Shown here: positions 26,216 through 34,506 of the stretch, piece by piece
How positions within the stretch are numbered: position 1 is the stretch's first letter
How the letters are laid out: every line of letters begins with the position of its first letter
NCBI RefSeq assembly: GCF_003002025.1
Contig: NZ_PVZB01000011.1
Span: 124,001-188,000 of the forward strand
Length of the DNA: 64,000 nt
Source: Paraburkholderia sp. BL25I1N1
GTDB taxonomy: Bacteria; Pseudomonadota; Gammaproteobacteria; Burkholderiales; Burkholderiaceae
Reading direction: 5' to 3'
The notes under the pieces: model-generated
What the model was told of the DNA's origin: nothing
What the model saw: the letters and a program-made list of their open reading frames with translations, nothing else
Databases searched by the model: none
Program-made: the position numbers and the translations under genes

Positions 26216-27775
26216 TCACACAGTTTGCTCGACCTTGAACACGGCGACGGCATGTCGCAGGTGTTCGGTCTGTTCATCGAGCGAACCGGCCGCGGCGGCC
26301 GCCTGCTCGACGAGTGCGGCATTGCGCTGCGTCACATCGTCCATCTGACGGATCGCGAGATTGACTTCGCCGATACCTGAACTCTGCTCCTTCGAAGCCG
26401 CCGAGATTTCATTCATGATGGCCGTCACGCGGCGCACCGCCTCGACCACCTCGCCGATCGTGCTGCCCGCCCTGCCGGCGAGCGTCGAGCCTTCGCCGAC
26501 TTGCGCGACCGATTGATCGATCAACACCTTGATCTCCTTGGCCGCCGTCGCGCTGCGTTGCGCGAGATTGCGCACCTCGCCCGCCACCACCGCGAAGCCG
26601 CGGCCTTCTTCGCCGGCGCGCGCGGCTTCCACCGCGGCGTTCAGCGCCAGGATGTTGGTCTGGAACGCAATGCCTTCGATCACGCTGATGATCTCGCCGA
26701 TCTTGCGCGAACTATCGGTGATGCCCGCCATTTTCTCGACCACGTCGTTGACCACCTGACCGCCGCGTGCGGCGATGCTCGACGCGTCGCTCGCCAGTTC
26801 GGACGCGGTGGCCGCATTGTCGGCGTTCTGCGTGACGGTCTTGGTGAGTTCGTCCATGCTGGCGGCGGTCTGCTGCAACGACGCGGCCTGTTCCTCGGTG
26901 CGGCTCGACAGATCCAGATTGCCCGCGGCGATTTCCTTCGATGCCACGGTGATCGTCTCCGCCGAGTTCTTGATCCGCGCGACGGTGGACGCGAGTTGAT
27001 TGCGCATCTCACGCAACGAGAACAGCAGGCTCGACGTGTCGTCGCGGCGCAGGTCGATGCGAGTGGCCAGGTCGCCGCGCGCGATCTGCATCGCGATCGA
27101 GGCCGCGGCGGACGGCTCGCCGCCAATCGAGCGCGAGACGCTGCGCACCACGCGCGACGCCACGAACGACACGATCACGCCGAGTACCGCCAGCATGCCG
27201 GCCGAGCGTGCGAGCGTCGTGTAGAACTGCGCCTGAATGTCGTCCATGTAAGCGCCCGCGATGAAGTCCCAGCCCCACGGGCCGAAGCGCTTCACGTACC
27301 CGATCTTCTCGCTCGGCGTCGTTTCGCCGGGTTTCGGCCACCAGTAGCGCAGGTAGCCGGCGCCGGCCGCCGAGCCGCCGGCCTGTGCGATGTCGTGATA
27401 CAGCGCGTTGCCTTTGGCGTCGCGGAAGCCGCCCATATCCTTGCCGTTCAGCTTCGGGCTCATCGGGTGGTCGATCATGACCGAATCGCTGCGCACGATC
27501 GTCACATAGCCGGAGGCGCCGTAACGTTGCGCATTGACGCGGGCAATCGCTTGTTGCTTCGCGTCGTCGACGGAGAGCTTGCCGGCGTCGGCTTGCTTCG
27601 CATAGTCTGCGACGATCGATACCGCCATGTCGGTCACGTCGGCCAGATCGGCACGCCGGGCGTCCATTTGACCGTTACGCGCTTCGTACGCGTTCACAAC
27701 GGTCACGATCAGGAGCGCGGCCCAGCACAGCAGCAACGGCACCCACAACTTCTGTTTCAGTGTCAGACGGTTCAT
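26216..27775 (-). CDS. Methyl-accepting chemotaxis protein with single Cache domain
   Basis: A 519-residue chemoreceptor. The first membrane helix (about 10-30, LWVPLLLCWAALLIVTVV) precedes a periplasmic single Cache (sCache_2) domain with GASGYVTIVRSDSVMIDHP and a WGWDFIAGAYMDD end. The second helix (about 192-212) leads to a HAMP region and a long cytoplasmic coiled coil. The signalling hairpin IAFQTNILALNAAVEAARAGE (about 370-390) contacts CheA/CheW. Small carboxylates are common ligands of this Cache type, but the ligand is unknown. ATG 27775 is used; a TTG five codons upstream is possible. Confidence 0.92.
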   Translation of the reverse strand: MNRLTLKQKLWVPLLLCWAALLIVTVVNAYEARNGQMDARRADLADVTDMAVSIVADYAKQADAGKLSVDDAKQQAIARVNAQRYGASGYVTIVRSDSVMIDHPMSPKLNGKDMGGFRDAKGNALYHDIAQAGGSAAGAGYLRYWWPKPGETTPSEKIGYVKRFGPWGWDFIAGAYMDDIQAQFYTTLARSAGMLAVLGVIVSFVASRVVRSVSRSIGGEPSAAASIAMQIARGDLATRIDLRRDDTSSLLFSLREMRNQLASTVARIKNSAETITVASKEIAAGNLDLSSRTEEQAASLQQTAASMDELTKTVTQNADNAATASELASDASSIAARGGQVVNDVVEKMAGITDSSRKIGEIISVIEGIAFQTNILALNAAVEAARAGEEGRGFAVVAGEVRNLAQRSATAAKEIKVLIDQSVAQVGEGSTLAGRAGSTIGEVVEAVRRVTAIMNEISAASKEQSSGIGEVNLAIRQMDDVTQRNAALVEQAAAAAGSLDEQTEHLRHAVAVFKVEQTV

Positions 27776-27955
27776 TATCGGATTCGACAATACGTTGAGC
27801 TTGGAATAGGGACGCGCTGCAATCTGCGCTGCATAGCTCGCATAACGGCGCGTGCGGCGCTTTCTTTATCCGGGTGCTCAAAATACAGTCGGACGGGCGC
27901 GCGCAGGCGGGCGCCGAAACATGCGGAGCAAAAACGGCAGGCGGGGCGTTGGGTG

Positions 27956-28702
27956 CTAGAGCTGTTCCCGGCCGAACGCACCCAGGCGTTCGAGGTCGAG
28001 CACGTCGATCTGGTTATACGCGAGGCGCAAAATCTGCAGCCGCTCGAGGTTTTGCAGCGCCTGATTGATCCGCTGACGGGAAACGCCCGCCAACAGGCCG
28101 ACTTCTTCCTGCGAAATGGCAAGCGTGCGGCCGGTGTCGGGATAGAGATCCGGATTGAACAGTTGCGCGAGCGACTGCGCGACGCGCGCATCGACATCGA
28201 GTAAGCGGCTATTCTGGATCGACGCGATGAATTCGCCCATGCGGTTGTTCAGTTGGCGAATCACGAACGCATTGAACGGCAAGCTGGATCCCAGTAGCGT
28301 GTGAAACGTCTCCGACGGCACGAACATGACTAGTGAAGGCTGAATTGCCGCCACGTCGTACTTGCGCAATTCACGCTTGATCACGCTGCCTTCGCCAAAC
28401 CAGCCGCCGGGCGGCACGCCGGACAGCGTGCAGCTGCGTCCCGACGGGCTATAGATTGCAAGTTTGATGAGGCCGGAATGCACGCCGATCCAGTAGTCCG
28501 ACGGTTCCTGGCGGCGCGCGATCCATGCGCCGCCTTCCAGATGCTCCGCGTGCGCGCTGGCGAGCACCATGGACTGATGCTCCGCGGCGAGCGCCCGGAA
28601 CCACGCGCAAGTAGCGAACAGGCCCGGCAGATCGGCGCGCGCGACCCGTTCCGGCCTGCGTGGGCGGGCATCGGCGGGGGCGGTGAGCGGAGCGTCGTTC
28701 AT
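27956..28702 (-). CDS. Crp/Fnr family transcriptional regulator
   Basis: A 248-residue regulator. The N-terminal cyclic-nucleotide-binding-like beta roll (about 30-150) includes ARRQEPSDYWIGVHSGLIKLA and SGVPPGGWFGEGSVI. A dimerisation helix follows, then a winged HTH at the C-terminus with SQEEVGLLAGVSRQRINQALQNLE (about 194-217). It lacks the Cys cluster of FNR. The residues that bind cAMP in CRP are not obvious, so the effector is unknown. The gene is divergent from an acyl-CoA synthetase, and a TGTCA-N6-TGACA palindrome in the spacer is a candidate target. ATG 28702 is inferred; an in-frame start further upstream is possible. Confidence 0.88.
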   Translation of the reverse strand: MNDAPLTAPADARPRRPERVARADLPGLFATCAWFRALAAEHQSMVLASAHAEHLEGGAWIARRQEPSDYWIGVHSGLIKLAIYSPSGRSCTLSGVPPGGWFGEGSVIKRELRKYDVAAIQPSLVMFVPSETFHTLLGSSLPFNAFVIRQLNNRMGEFIASIQNSRLLDVDARVAQSLAQLFNPDLYPDTGRTLAISQEEVGLLAGVSRQRINQALQNLERLQILRLAYNQIDVLDLERLGAFGREQL

Positions 28703-28757
28703 GGCGGCTGGCGGTTTTTGGGCGGAGGTGAGTGCGGAAGCGCCAGGGCGCGCCACT

Positions 28758-28775
28758 CTGTCATTTGAATGACAG
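28758..28775. promoter_or_regulatory. Candidate operator for the Crp/Fnr-type regulator
   Basis: CTGTCATTTGAATGACAG is a perfect 18-bp palindrome with TGTCA-N6-TGACA geometry, the same spacing as CRP (TGTGA-N6-TCACA) and FNR sites. It begins 56 bases upstream of the regulator start, in the divergent spacer shared with the acyl-CoA synthetase gene. Confidence 0.5.
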
Positions 28776-28861
28776 ACAGTTCACCATAACCATTGTTAGC
28801 CTAGTTCATCAATCAGAATAATCGACGGCGCGCTCAGCGCCTTAGCAACCATGTTGCATGG

Positions 28862-28895
28862 GACCAGAGTAAGCGCTAAAGCGCTAACTCTGGTC
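28862..28895. promoter_or_regulatory. 34-bp near-perfect palindrome before the acyl-CoA synthetase gene
   Basis: Arms GACCAGAGT and ACTCTGGTC enclose a pair of AGCGCT hexamers in inverted and direct symmetry around AA, with the axis near 28878. It ends 16 bases before the ATG, just ahead of the CAGGAGACG ribosome site. As DNA it could be an operator; as RNA it would be a stable hairpin beside the ribosome site. Confidence 0.5.
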
Positions 28896-28911
28896 GACAG
28901 GAGACGATGCG

Positions 28912-30543
28912 ATGAAACACATGTTCGAAGCAGGCCTCGAGCGCCGTGAAGCCAACTATGTCCCGCTAACGCCGATCGATTTCATCGTGCGCGCGGCGGA
29001 AGTCTACGGTGAGCGGCCGGCGGTCGTCCATGGGGAGATTCGCCGCAACTGGCGCGAGACCTACGAGCGCGCCCGGCGTCTGGCCAGCGCGCTGCAGCGG
29101 GCCGGCATCCAGCGTGGCGACACAGTCGCGGCCCTGCTGCCCAATATTCCTCCGATGATAGAAGCGCACTTCGGCGTGCCCATGGCCGGCGCCGTGCTCA
29201 ATACGCTGAATACGCGGCTCGACGTATCGTCGCTGTTGTTCATGCTGCGTCACGGCGAGGCGAAGGCGTTGATCGTCGATACCGAGTACGGCGAGTTCGC
29301 GCATCGCGCCGCGCTGGAATTCCCGGACCTGCGCGTGATCAGTGTGGCGGACGCACTGCCGGCCGACCCGGCTCAATTCATCCGCGCCACGGATTACGAA
29401 GCGTTCCTGCAATCCGGCGACCCCGAATTCGCGTGGGTCCTGCCGGCCGACGAATGGGACGCCATCGCGCTGAACTACACCTCGGGCACGACCGGCGATC
29501 CGAAGGGCGTGGTCTATCACCATCGCGGCGCCTATCTGAACGCGCTGAGCAATATCCTCGAATGGGATATGCCAAAGCACGCCGTCTACCTGTGGACCTT
29601 GCCGCTATTTCACTGCAACGGCTGGTGTTTTCCGTGGACGGTGGCCGCGCGCGCCGGCGTCAATGTCTGTCTGCGCAAATTCGATGCGAAGACAGTGTTC
29701 GATCTGATTCGCCGCGAACGCATCACGCACTATTGCGGCGCGCCGATCGTGCAGAGCGCGCTCGCGAATGCGCCGGCCGAATGGCGCGAGGGCATCGAGC
29801 ATCGCGTGTCGACGATGGTGGCGGGCGCCGCGCCCGCGCCCGCGGTGATCGCGAAGATGAAGGAGATCGGCTTCGATCTCACGCATGTGTATGGACTCAC
29901 CGAAACCTACGGGCCGGCCGCGGTCTGCGCGAAACAGGAGGAGTGGGTGGCGCTCGACGACAGCGAGCGCGCCGAACTGAACGCGCGGCAAGGCGTGCGC
30001 TATCACTTGCAGGCCGCGGTGACCGTGCTCGACCCGGACACGCTGACACCCGTGCCCGACGATGGCGAGACGATCGGCGAGATCATGTTCCGCGGCAACA
30101 TCTGCATGAAGGGCTATCTGAAGAACGAGCGCGCGACGGAAGCCACCTTCCAGGGCGGCTGGTTCCATACCGGCGATCTCGGCGTGCGAATGCCCGACGG
30201 CTATATTCGCATTCGCGATCGCAGCAAGGACATCATCATTTCCGGCGGCGAGAACATTTCGAGCATCGAGGTCGAAGACACGCTGTACCGTCACCCTGCG
30301 GTGTCTGTAGCGGCCGTGGTGGCGATGGCGGATCCGAAGTGGGGCGAGGTGCCGTGCGCCTTCGTCGAACTCAAGGAGGGGGCTCAGGTGAGCGCGGAAG
30401 AGATCATTGCGCACTGCCGGCTCTTTCTTGCGGGATACAAGTTGCCGAAAGCGGTGCGCTTCGGCGAATTGCCGAAGACATCGACGGGGAAAATTCAGAA
30501 GTTCGAATTGCGCGCGCGTATCAAGGCCGAAGAAAAGCCGTGA
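28912..30543 (+). CDS. AMP-forming acyl-CoA synthetase
   Basis: A 543-residue ANL-superfamily ligase that activates a carboxylic acid to acyl-AMP and then acyl-CoA. The P-loop LNYTSGTTGDPKGVVYHH is at about 185-202, the adenine motif YGLTETYGP near 327, the hinge YIRIRDRSKDIIISGGENIS near 440-459, and the catalytic Lys lies in KTSTGKIQKFELR at the C-terminus. Length and sequence fit medium/long-chain fatty-acid ligases of the AlkK type. The strong site CAGGAG precedes ATG. Control by the divergent Crp/Fnr-type protein is likely from layout. Chain length is not determined. Confidence 0.9.
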   Translation: MKHMFEAGLERREANYVPLTPIDFIVRAAEVYGERPAVVHGEIRRNWRETYERARRLASALQRAGIQRGDTVAALLPNIPPMIEAHFGVPMAGAVLNTLNTRLDVSSLLFMLRHGEAKALIVDTEYGEFAHRAALEFPDLRVISVADALPADPAQFIRATDYEAFLQSGDPEFAWVLPADEWDAIALNYTSGTTGDPKGVVYHHRGAYLNALSNILEWDMPKHAVYLWTLPLFHCNGWCFPWTVAARAGVNVCLRKFDAKTVFDLIRRERITHYCGAPIVQSALANAPAEWREGIEHRVSTMVAGAAPAPAVIAKMKEIGFDLTHVYGLTETYGPAAVCAKQEEWVALDDSERAELNARQGVRYHLQAAVTVLDPDTLTPVPDDGETIGEIMFRGNICMKGYLKNERATEATFQGGWFHTGDLGVRMPDGYIRIRDRSKDIIISGGENISSIEVEDTLYRHPAVSVAAVVAMADPKWGEVPCAFVELKEGAQVSAEEIIAHCRLFLAGYKLPKAVRFGELPKTSTGKIQKFELRARIKAEEKP

Positions 30544-30564
30544 AGGTCGCGCGCGTGATGATGT

Positions 30565-30584
30565 GGCGTGGCGAATGCCACGCC
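30565..30584. terminator. Hairpin between convergent genes
   Basis: GGCGTGGC and GCCACGCC pair around GAAT in the 51-base space between the acyl-CoA synthetase and the minus-strand small gene. There is no T tract, so the terminator role is tentative. Confidence 0.4.
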
Positions 30585-30594
30585 GGTCGCGGGC

Positions 30595-30819
30595 TTAGCC
30601 GCGCGTGTCGACCCAATGACGTGCCCAACGCGCCGAGTGCTGCAAGGCCTGTTCTTCGTTCGTGAAGTAATCGAGCGAATAGAACTGGTAGCGCCCTTCG
30701 GTGCGCGCGCTGTCAGCGCGTTCGAGCAACAGATTGGATGAAAAAGTGCCATCGGGCAAACGGTGCGCCGAGGGTTTGACGGCATAGCCGTTGTAGTGCT
30801 GAATATGTTTGTTTTGCAT
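30595..30819 (-). CDS. Small conserved-looking hypothetical protein
   Basis: A 74-residue soluble protein starting MQNKHIQHYNGYAVKPSAHRLPDGTF and ending EEQALQHSARWARHWVDTRG. The pattern (a predicted beta strand with a G-Y/F motif, a second strand QFYSLDYF, then a C-terminal helix rich in aromatic and Arg residues) resembles the small single-domain hypotheticals that are common in Burkholderiaceae. No function is known. It has a good ATG and balanced composition, which supports a true gene. Confidence 0.7.
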   Translation of the reverse strand: MQNKHIQHYNGYAVKPSAHRLPDGTFSSNLLLERADSARTEGRYQFYSLDYFTNEEQALQHSARWARHWVDTRG

Positions 30820-31109
30820 TTTATATTTTAATGATGTTCGAGTGCGCGCCTGCCTTGCGGACCGTTGTACGAGTCGCGCGGACGAGCTGATTCAAGCCAT
30901 TGCGAGCCGAATCCTGATGCAGTCGGAAAGCGGAAAATGGGCGTTGAAGCCGGAGGGGAGAATGAGGTGCAACGAGGCGTTTGGCGCTCAGGCAAGCTGC
31001 TTGGAATGACATGCAGCTCAAAGCGATACGCGCCAACTGTGGGAGACAAAGCTCCGCGAGGATGTCGCTGCAGCCCGATGTCCGTTGCCGGACACCGAGC
31101 CCTTCAAAC

Positions 31110-31313
31110 TTACAGCGGCTTGATGTTAGCCGCTTGCAGACCCTTCGGGCCTTGCTTCGTTTCGAAGCTCACTTTCTGATTCTCAGCCAGCGTCTTGAAG
31201 CCGTCGCCGGTGATTTCGGAGAAGTGCGCGAACAGGTCGTCGCCGCCCTTGTCCGGAGTGATGAAGCCAAAGCCTTTGCTGTCGTTGAACCACTTAACGG
31301 TACCGGTATCCAT
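31110..31313 (-). CDS. cspA: Cold-shock protein, CspA family
   Basis: A 67-residue single cold-shock domain that binds single-stranded nucleic acid and melts RNA structure. RNP1 KGFGFITPD (about 13-21) and RNP2 DLFAHFSEI (about 26-34) are intact; the protein starts MDTGTVKWFNDSKG and ends AANIKPL. The leader is long (about 135 bases from a candidate start site), as expected for cold-regulated csp mRNAs. Whether this copy is cold-induced or constitutive cannot be told from sequence. Confidence 0.95.
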   Translation of the reverse strand: MDTGTVKWFNDSKGFGFITPDKGGDDLFAHFSEITGDGFKTLAENQKVSFETKQGPKGLQAANIKPL

Positions 31314-31455
31314 GAAGAATCCTTGAGGTAAAAAATAGAAAGATGTGCTCTGTGCGAGAGCCTGTGAAGCGTCAAGGAGGGAGAGGACAACGAATACCGC
31401 TGAGGGAGCGAGACATTGATGAACAGCAATCGAACTTCTTGAACTTCGGGTGCCA

Positions 31456-31484
31456 CATTAACCGCCGGGGTGTATCAGCGTCAA
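31456..31484 (-). promoter_or_regulatory. Candidate sigma-70 promoter of the cold-shock gene
   Basis: On the minus strand TTGACG (31479-31484) is separated by 17 bases from TTAATG (31456-31461). It would give a leader of about 135 bases before the csp ATG at 31313. Confidence 0.45.
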
Positions 31485-31609
31485 CACTTATCTTGTAACT
31501 GTTTTGCCGGGCGCGGGGCGCGGCGCGTGTTGAGCGCTTGCCCATAAGGCCCTGGCTCCCGGCTTGCCGTGCGGCGCAGCACGGCAAACCGTTCGAGCGT
31601 TACGTGTTT

Positions 31610-32245
31610 TCAGATGCCGACTTTGTGTGCCGTCAGAATCAGGCGCAATCCCAGCGCGGCGACTGCGCTCGCCGCGACGCGATCGACCCAGGCTTTCCAT
31701 TGCAGGTAGATTTCGCGCGGCCGCTTGCTCGAAAAACACAGTGCGACGACAGTGTACCAGCCGGCTTCGATAGCGAAGATCGCGGGCGGCAACGCAAAGT
31801 AGCACCACAACGGCGGATGTTGCGGCAGCAGCGCTGCGAAAATACTGCCGTAGTAGACGGCTGTCTTCGGATTGCTGAGTTGTGTGCTCAAGCCGATCCA
31901 GAACGATTTGCGAGCATTGCCCGAGACCGCTTGCGTGGCGTCGAAGGCAAGCGGTTTGGCGGCGCCGCGCCAGATTTTCGACGCGAGGTAGATCAGATAC
32001 AGCCCGCCCGCCACTTTCAGGCCGACGTAGAGCCATTCGACACTTGCCAGCAAGGTATAGAGACCGAGTAACGCAATGCCGCTAAAGAACACGCCGCCCA
32101 CACCCATGCCGAGGGCGGTAGCGAGACCGTCGCCGCGCGACAGTCCGATCGCATTGCGAGCGACAATGACGAAGCTCGGTCCCGGACTCATGGCGCCTAA
32201 CAACAGTGCGGCGAGGATGGTGATGATGGCGGTTGAAGCGGTCAT
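31610..32245 (-). CDS. LysE/RhtB family amino-acid exporter
   Basis: A 211-residue inner-membrane protein with about six hydrophobic segments. The family signature AMSPGPSFVIVARNAIGLSRGDG follows the first helix (about 18-40). Members export amino acids such as lysine, threonine or homoserine lactones. ATG 32245 is chosen because the first helix (TAIITILAALLLG) starts directly after it. There is no adjacent LysG-type regulator. The substrate is unknown. Confidence 0.88.
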   Translation of the reverse strand: MTASTAIITILAALLLGAMSPGPSFVIVARNAIGLSRGDGLATALGMGVGGVFFSGIALLGLYTLLASVEWLYVGLKVAGGLYLIYLASKIWRGAAKPLAFDATQAVSGNARKSFWIGLSTQLSNPKTAVYYGSIFAALLPQHPPLWCYFALPPAIFAIEAGWYTVVALCFSSKRPREIYLQWKAWVDRVAASAVAALGLRLILTAHKVGI

Positions 32246-32708
32246 GATCGAATGTCTCCTGTGCGCGAGCGTGCTAGTCAGTGAACATAACATGAGAGAA
32301 GCGGCTCTGCTTTTTTGCCCTTGCTGTGCACTCATTTCCTGTCAATGGGTATTACCGGTTCTGCTTGCAGTCCGGATACCCGAGCGTATTGAAAGCCGTG
32401 CATCGCGGACTAACAATTCGTTGCTGCAAGCAAAAGAAATTGGATGCTAGAATCGCTTTCCATACGCTGAAGCAGCCCCGAATCACGGGGCGAGACACGA
32501 GCGCAATTCGATCCGGTTGCCGACGAATTCCCAATAATCCAGGATTTAATGGGCATGATTTCCAGGTGCGAGTTTTCCCGCATTGGGAGAGGCATCGCGA
32601 GTTCGATTCGCACTCGAGCCATCTGAATCACGCATAGGCTTCGCGTTGTTTTAGCGAAGCCTTTTGTTTTTCTAACGCGAGCATTATTAGCCGCGACACT
32701 GGTACGTT
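32246..32708. other. Intergenic interval with structured potential and a terminator
   Basis: Between the divergent LysE-type and H-NS-like genes lie 463 bases without a credible gene. The part 32566-32613 can fold: GTGCGA pairs with TCGCAC, enclosing TCCC/GGGA and GCGA/TCGC stems and a GTTCGATT stretch like a tRNA T loop. A terminator follows at 32637-32672. The layout would suit a small RNA of roughly 100-200 bases on the plus strand, but no promoter was confirmed. Confidence 0.35.
32637..32672 (+). terminator. Rho-independent terminator upstream of the H-NS-like gene
   Basis: AGGCTTCGC and GCGAAGCCT pair around GTTGTTTTA, followed by TTTGTTTTT. It lies before, not after, the annotated plus-strand gene, so it ends some transcript produced within the 32246-32636 interval. 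Confidence 0.75.
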
Positions 32709-32972
32709 ATGAAAGAGCTTGGGGAACAACGGCAGCTCGACTTCGACGGGAATGCACGTGAGCGCCTGGTCGCATGGATTCGCCGGCGCATGGACGAATA
32801 CGGCATTACGATAGAAGCGCTCGCCGAAGCGATCGAAACCGATGCGGCCGCAACCCGGGCCGTCATGTATCGCGACGCATACGGCAATACGTGGGACGGT
32901 CACGGTGATAAACCGGACTGGCTCGCGCGTGCAATTTACGCTGGACAGAACATCGATCATTTCCGTTGCTAA
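32709..32972 (+). CDS. Short H-NS-like DNA-binding protein
   Basis: An 87-residue protein whose C-terminal third (YRDAYGNTWDGHGDKPDWLARAI, about 54-76) resembles the H-NS DNA-binding motif, usually Y-x-G-x-T-W-x-G-R-G-x-x-P-x-W. The core GRG has changed to GHGDKP, so minor-groove binding may be altered. The N-terminal part (about 1-50) is not the usual H-NS coiled coil. It is rich in acidic and Ala residues and could form a helix-turn-helix (GITIEALAEAIETDAAATRAVM). No strong ribosome site is visible. A role as a nucleoid or silencing-related regulator is inferred. Confidence 0.65.
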   Translation: MKELGEQRQLDFDGNARERLVAWIRRRMDEYGITIEALAEAIETDAAATRAVMYRDAYGNTWDGHGDKPDWLARAIYAGQNIDHFRC

Positions 32973-33102
32973 GGGTGGCGTCTTCTGCTTGCGTACGGTT
33001 GTCGCATAGCGAGTTGGCGCGGTCCTTTGCCGTTGATCGCATGTACGATCTGCCTTAAGATCGGCGGGTCGTTGCCGATTCCGTGCCCATTCATGCGGGC
33101 GC

Positions 33103-34359
33103 ATGCGGCACAGAACTGGAAGCTGCATGCCGTACGGTCGTCGAACTCCTTCATCTGAATTTCCGGTTTTTCGTTTTCCTGCATGGCTGCGTTGTCTCGC
33201 GGTATTCGGCCTGTTGTGGCTGAATATCGGCGGGTCGTTTGGCGCGGAGCACGCGGCCTCACGGCAGCCGTCCGCGCGTGCTAATCGGCATGTCGAGCCG
33301 TCCACGAAACACACGGCGAAAGCGAAAGCCAAACACTCGAACAAAGCGAGGCAGCCGGCCGCCGGCAAGACTCGGCGTCGTGTCGCGCACAAGCGCAAGC
33401 ACGTGACGAACCCCGAACGGACGATGCATGTCAGCAAAGTCACACCCAAATATCGCCGGCAAGCCGCGCGCAATGCGCGGGATCCACGCGCCGTGAGACG
33501 CCCGGCGGTCCTGGCGGCAAAGGGCGATACGCAACACGCGTCAGCCTCGCGTGCGTCGATGCCGCATAAGGGCCCTCGTCTGTTGGCGCGCTGCGGCTAC
33601 ACACCCAAATCGCGCGCGCTGCTTCGCGGCAGATCCGTCTACGTCGTCGACGAACGAACGCAAACCGTGCTTACCGAAAAGCCGGCTGACCGGGTCATGC
33701 CAATCGCTTCGGTATCCAAACTGATGACCGCGATCGTGTCGCTCGACGCAAAGCATGCGTTGAACGCGCCGCTTAACGTTACCGTTCAGGACCAGGATTT
33801 CGACAAGTTCACCGGCTCACGTTTGAGTGTCGGTGCGACGTTGTCGCGCCACGACATGCTGCATATTGCCCTGATGTCGTCGGAGAACCGCGCTGCGGCC
33901 GCGCTTAGCCGCGATTACACGGGCGGCCGCCCCGGCTTCGTTGCTGCGATGAATGCGAAGGCGCGCTCGCTCGGCATGCGGCATACAGCGTTCGTGAATG
34001 GCACCGGCTTGTCGCCGCAGAACGTTTCGACCGCGCGGGATTTGTCGTTGCTGGTTGCCGCGGCCAGCCGGTATCCGTTGATTCGCGCTTATTCCACCGA
34101 TCGCGATCAGGTAGTTTTACCCGGCGGCGGGCGGGCGAGCCTGAGTTATCACAACTCGAATGCGCTGGTGCGAGGCGGCGACCGGTCGATCGTGCTGCAG
34201 AAAACCGGTTTCATCAACGAGGCCGGACACTGCGTCGTGGTGCGAATGAAGGTGCGCGGCAGGCCGGTGGACATCGTCGTGCTGGGTGCGCCGGGCGCGC
34301 ACGATCACATCGCCGACGTGGTGAGAATCAGCCGCTGGCTGCGCTGCTCGTTACAGTGA
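33103..34359 (+). CDS. pbpG: D-alanyl-D-alanine endopeptidase (PBP7-like serine peptidase)
   Basis: A 418-residue serine peptidase of the S11 family that cuts D-Ala cross-links in the periplasm. All three active-site motifs are present: SVSK (Ser about 204), SEN (about 262) and KTG in LQKTGFINEAGHC (about 367). A hydrophobic N-terminal segment (about 28-47) acts as signal or anchor. A very Lys/Arg/Ala-rich linker of about 100 residues separates it from the catalytic domain; most PBP7 proteins are near 310 residues, so this is an extended form. The start may be ATG 33127 instead. Confidence 0.88.
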   Translation: MRHRTGSCMPYGRRTPSSEFPVFRFPAWLRCLAVFGLLWLNIGGSFGAEHAASRQPSARANRHVEPSTKHTAKAKAKHSNKARQPAAGKTRRRVAHKRKHVTNPERTMHVSKVTPKYRRQAARNARDPRAVRRPAVLAAKGDTQHASASRASMPHKGPRLLARCGYTPKSRALLRGRSVYVVDERTQTVLTEKPADRVMPIASVSKLMTAIVSLDAKHALNAPLNVTVQDQDFDKFTGSRLSVGATLSRHDMLHIALMSSENRAAAALSRDYTGGRPGFVAAMNAKARSLGMRHTAFVNGTGLSPQNVSTARDLSLLVAAASRYPLIRAYSTDRDQVVLPGGGRASLSYHNSNALVRGGDRSIVLQKTGFINEAGHCVVVRMKVRGRPVDIVVLGAPGAHDHIADVVRISRWLRCSLQ

Positions 34360-34385
34360 GTGGCATTCATCAGACCAGAAAATCG

Positions 34386-34419
34386 AAAAAACCAAAAAAA
34401 AGCCCGCGCAAGGCGGGCT
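34386..34419 (-). terminator. Terminator of the pcaHG transcript
   Basis: AGCCCGC and GCGGGCT pair around GCAAG. On the minus strand this is followed by a long T run broken by GG. It lies about 90 bases past the pcaG stop. Confidence 0.85.
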
Positions 34420-34506
34420 CAACTACTCGGAGTTTCGCGATCCAGTCGCTAGAAGGATCGTGATCAGTGTATGTGAAAGCTATATGAAAGTGTAGAAAAA
34501 ACGCGA

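Noticed and set aside
26501..28204. 567-codon plus-strand frame across the chemoreceptor and Crp-like genes
   Set aside because: It spans two real genes on the opposite strand and the gap between them; it has no domain and is Arg/His/Ala-rich.
32599..32621. tRNA-like T-loop stretch (GTTCGATT)
   Set aside because: The T stem pairs at only three of five positions, no matching acceptor strand (GGCTCGA) was found in range, and there is no CCA, so a tRNA gene is not supported.
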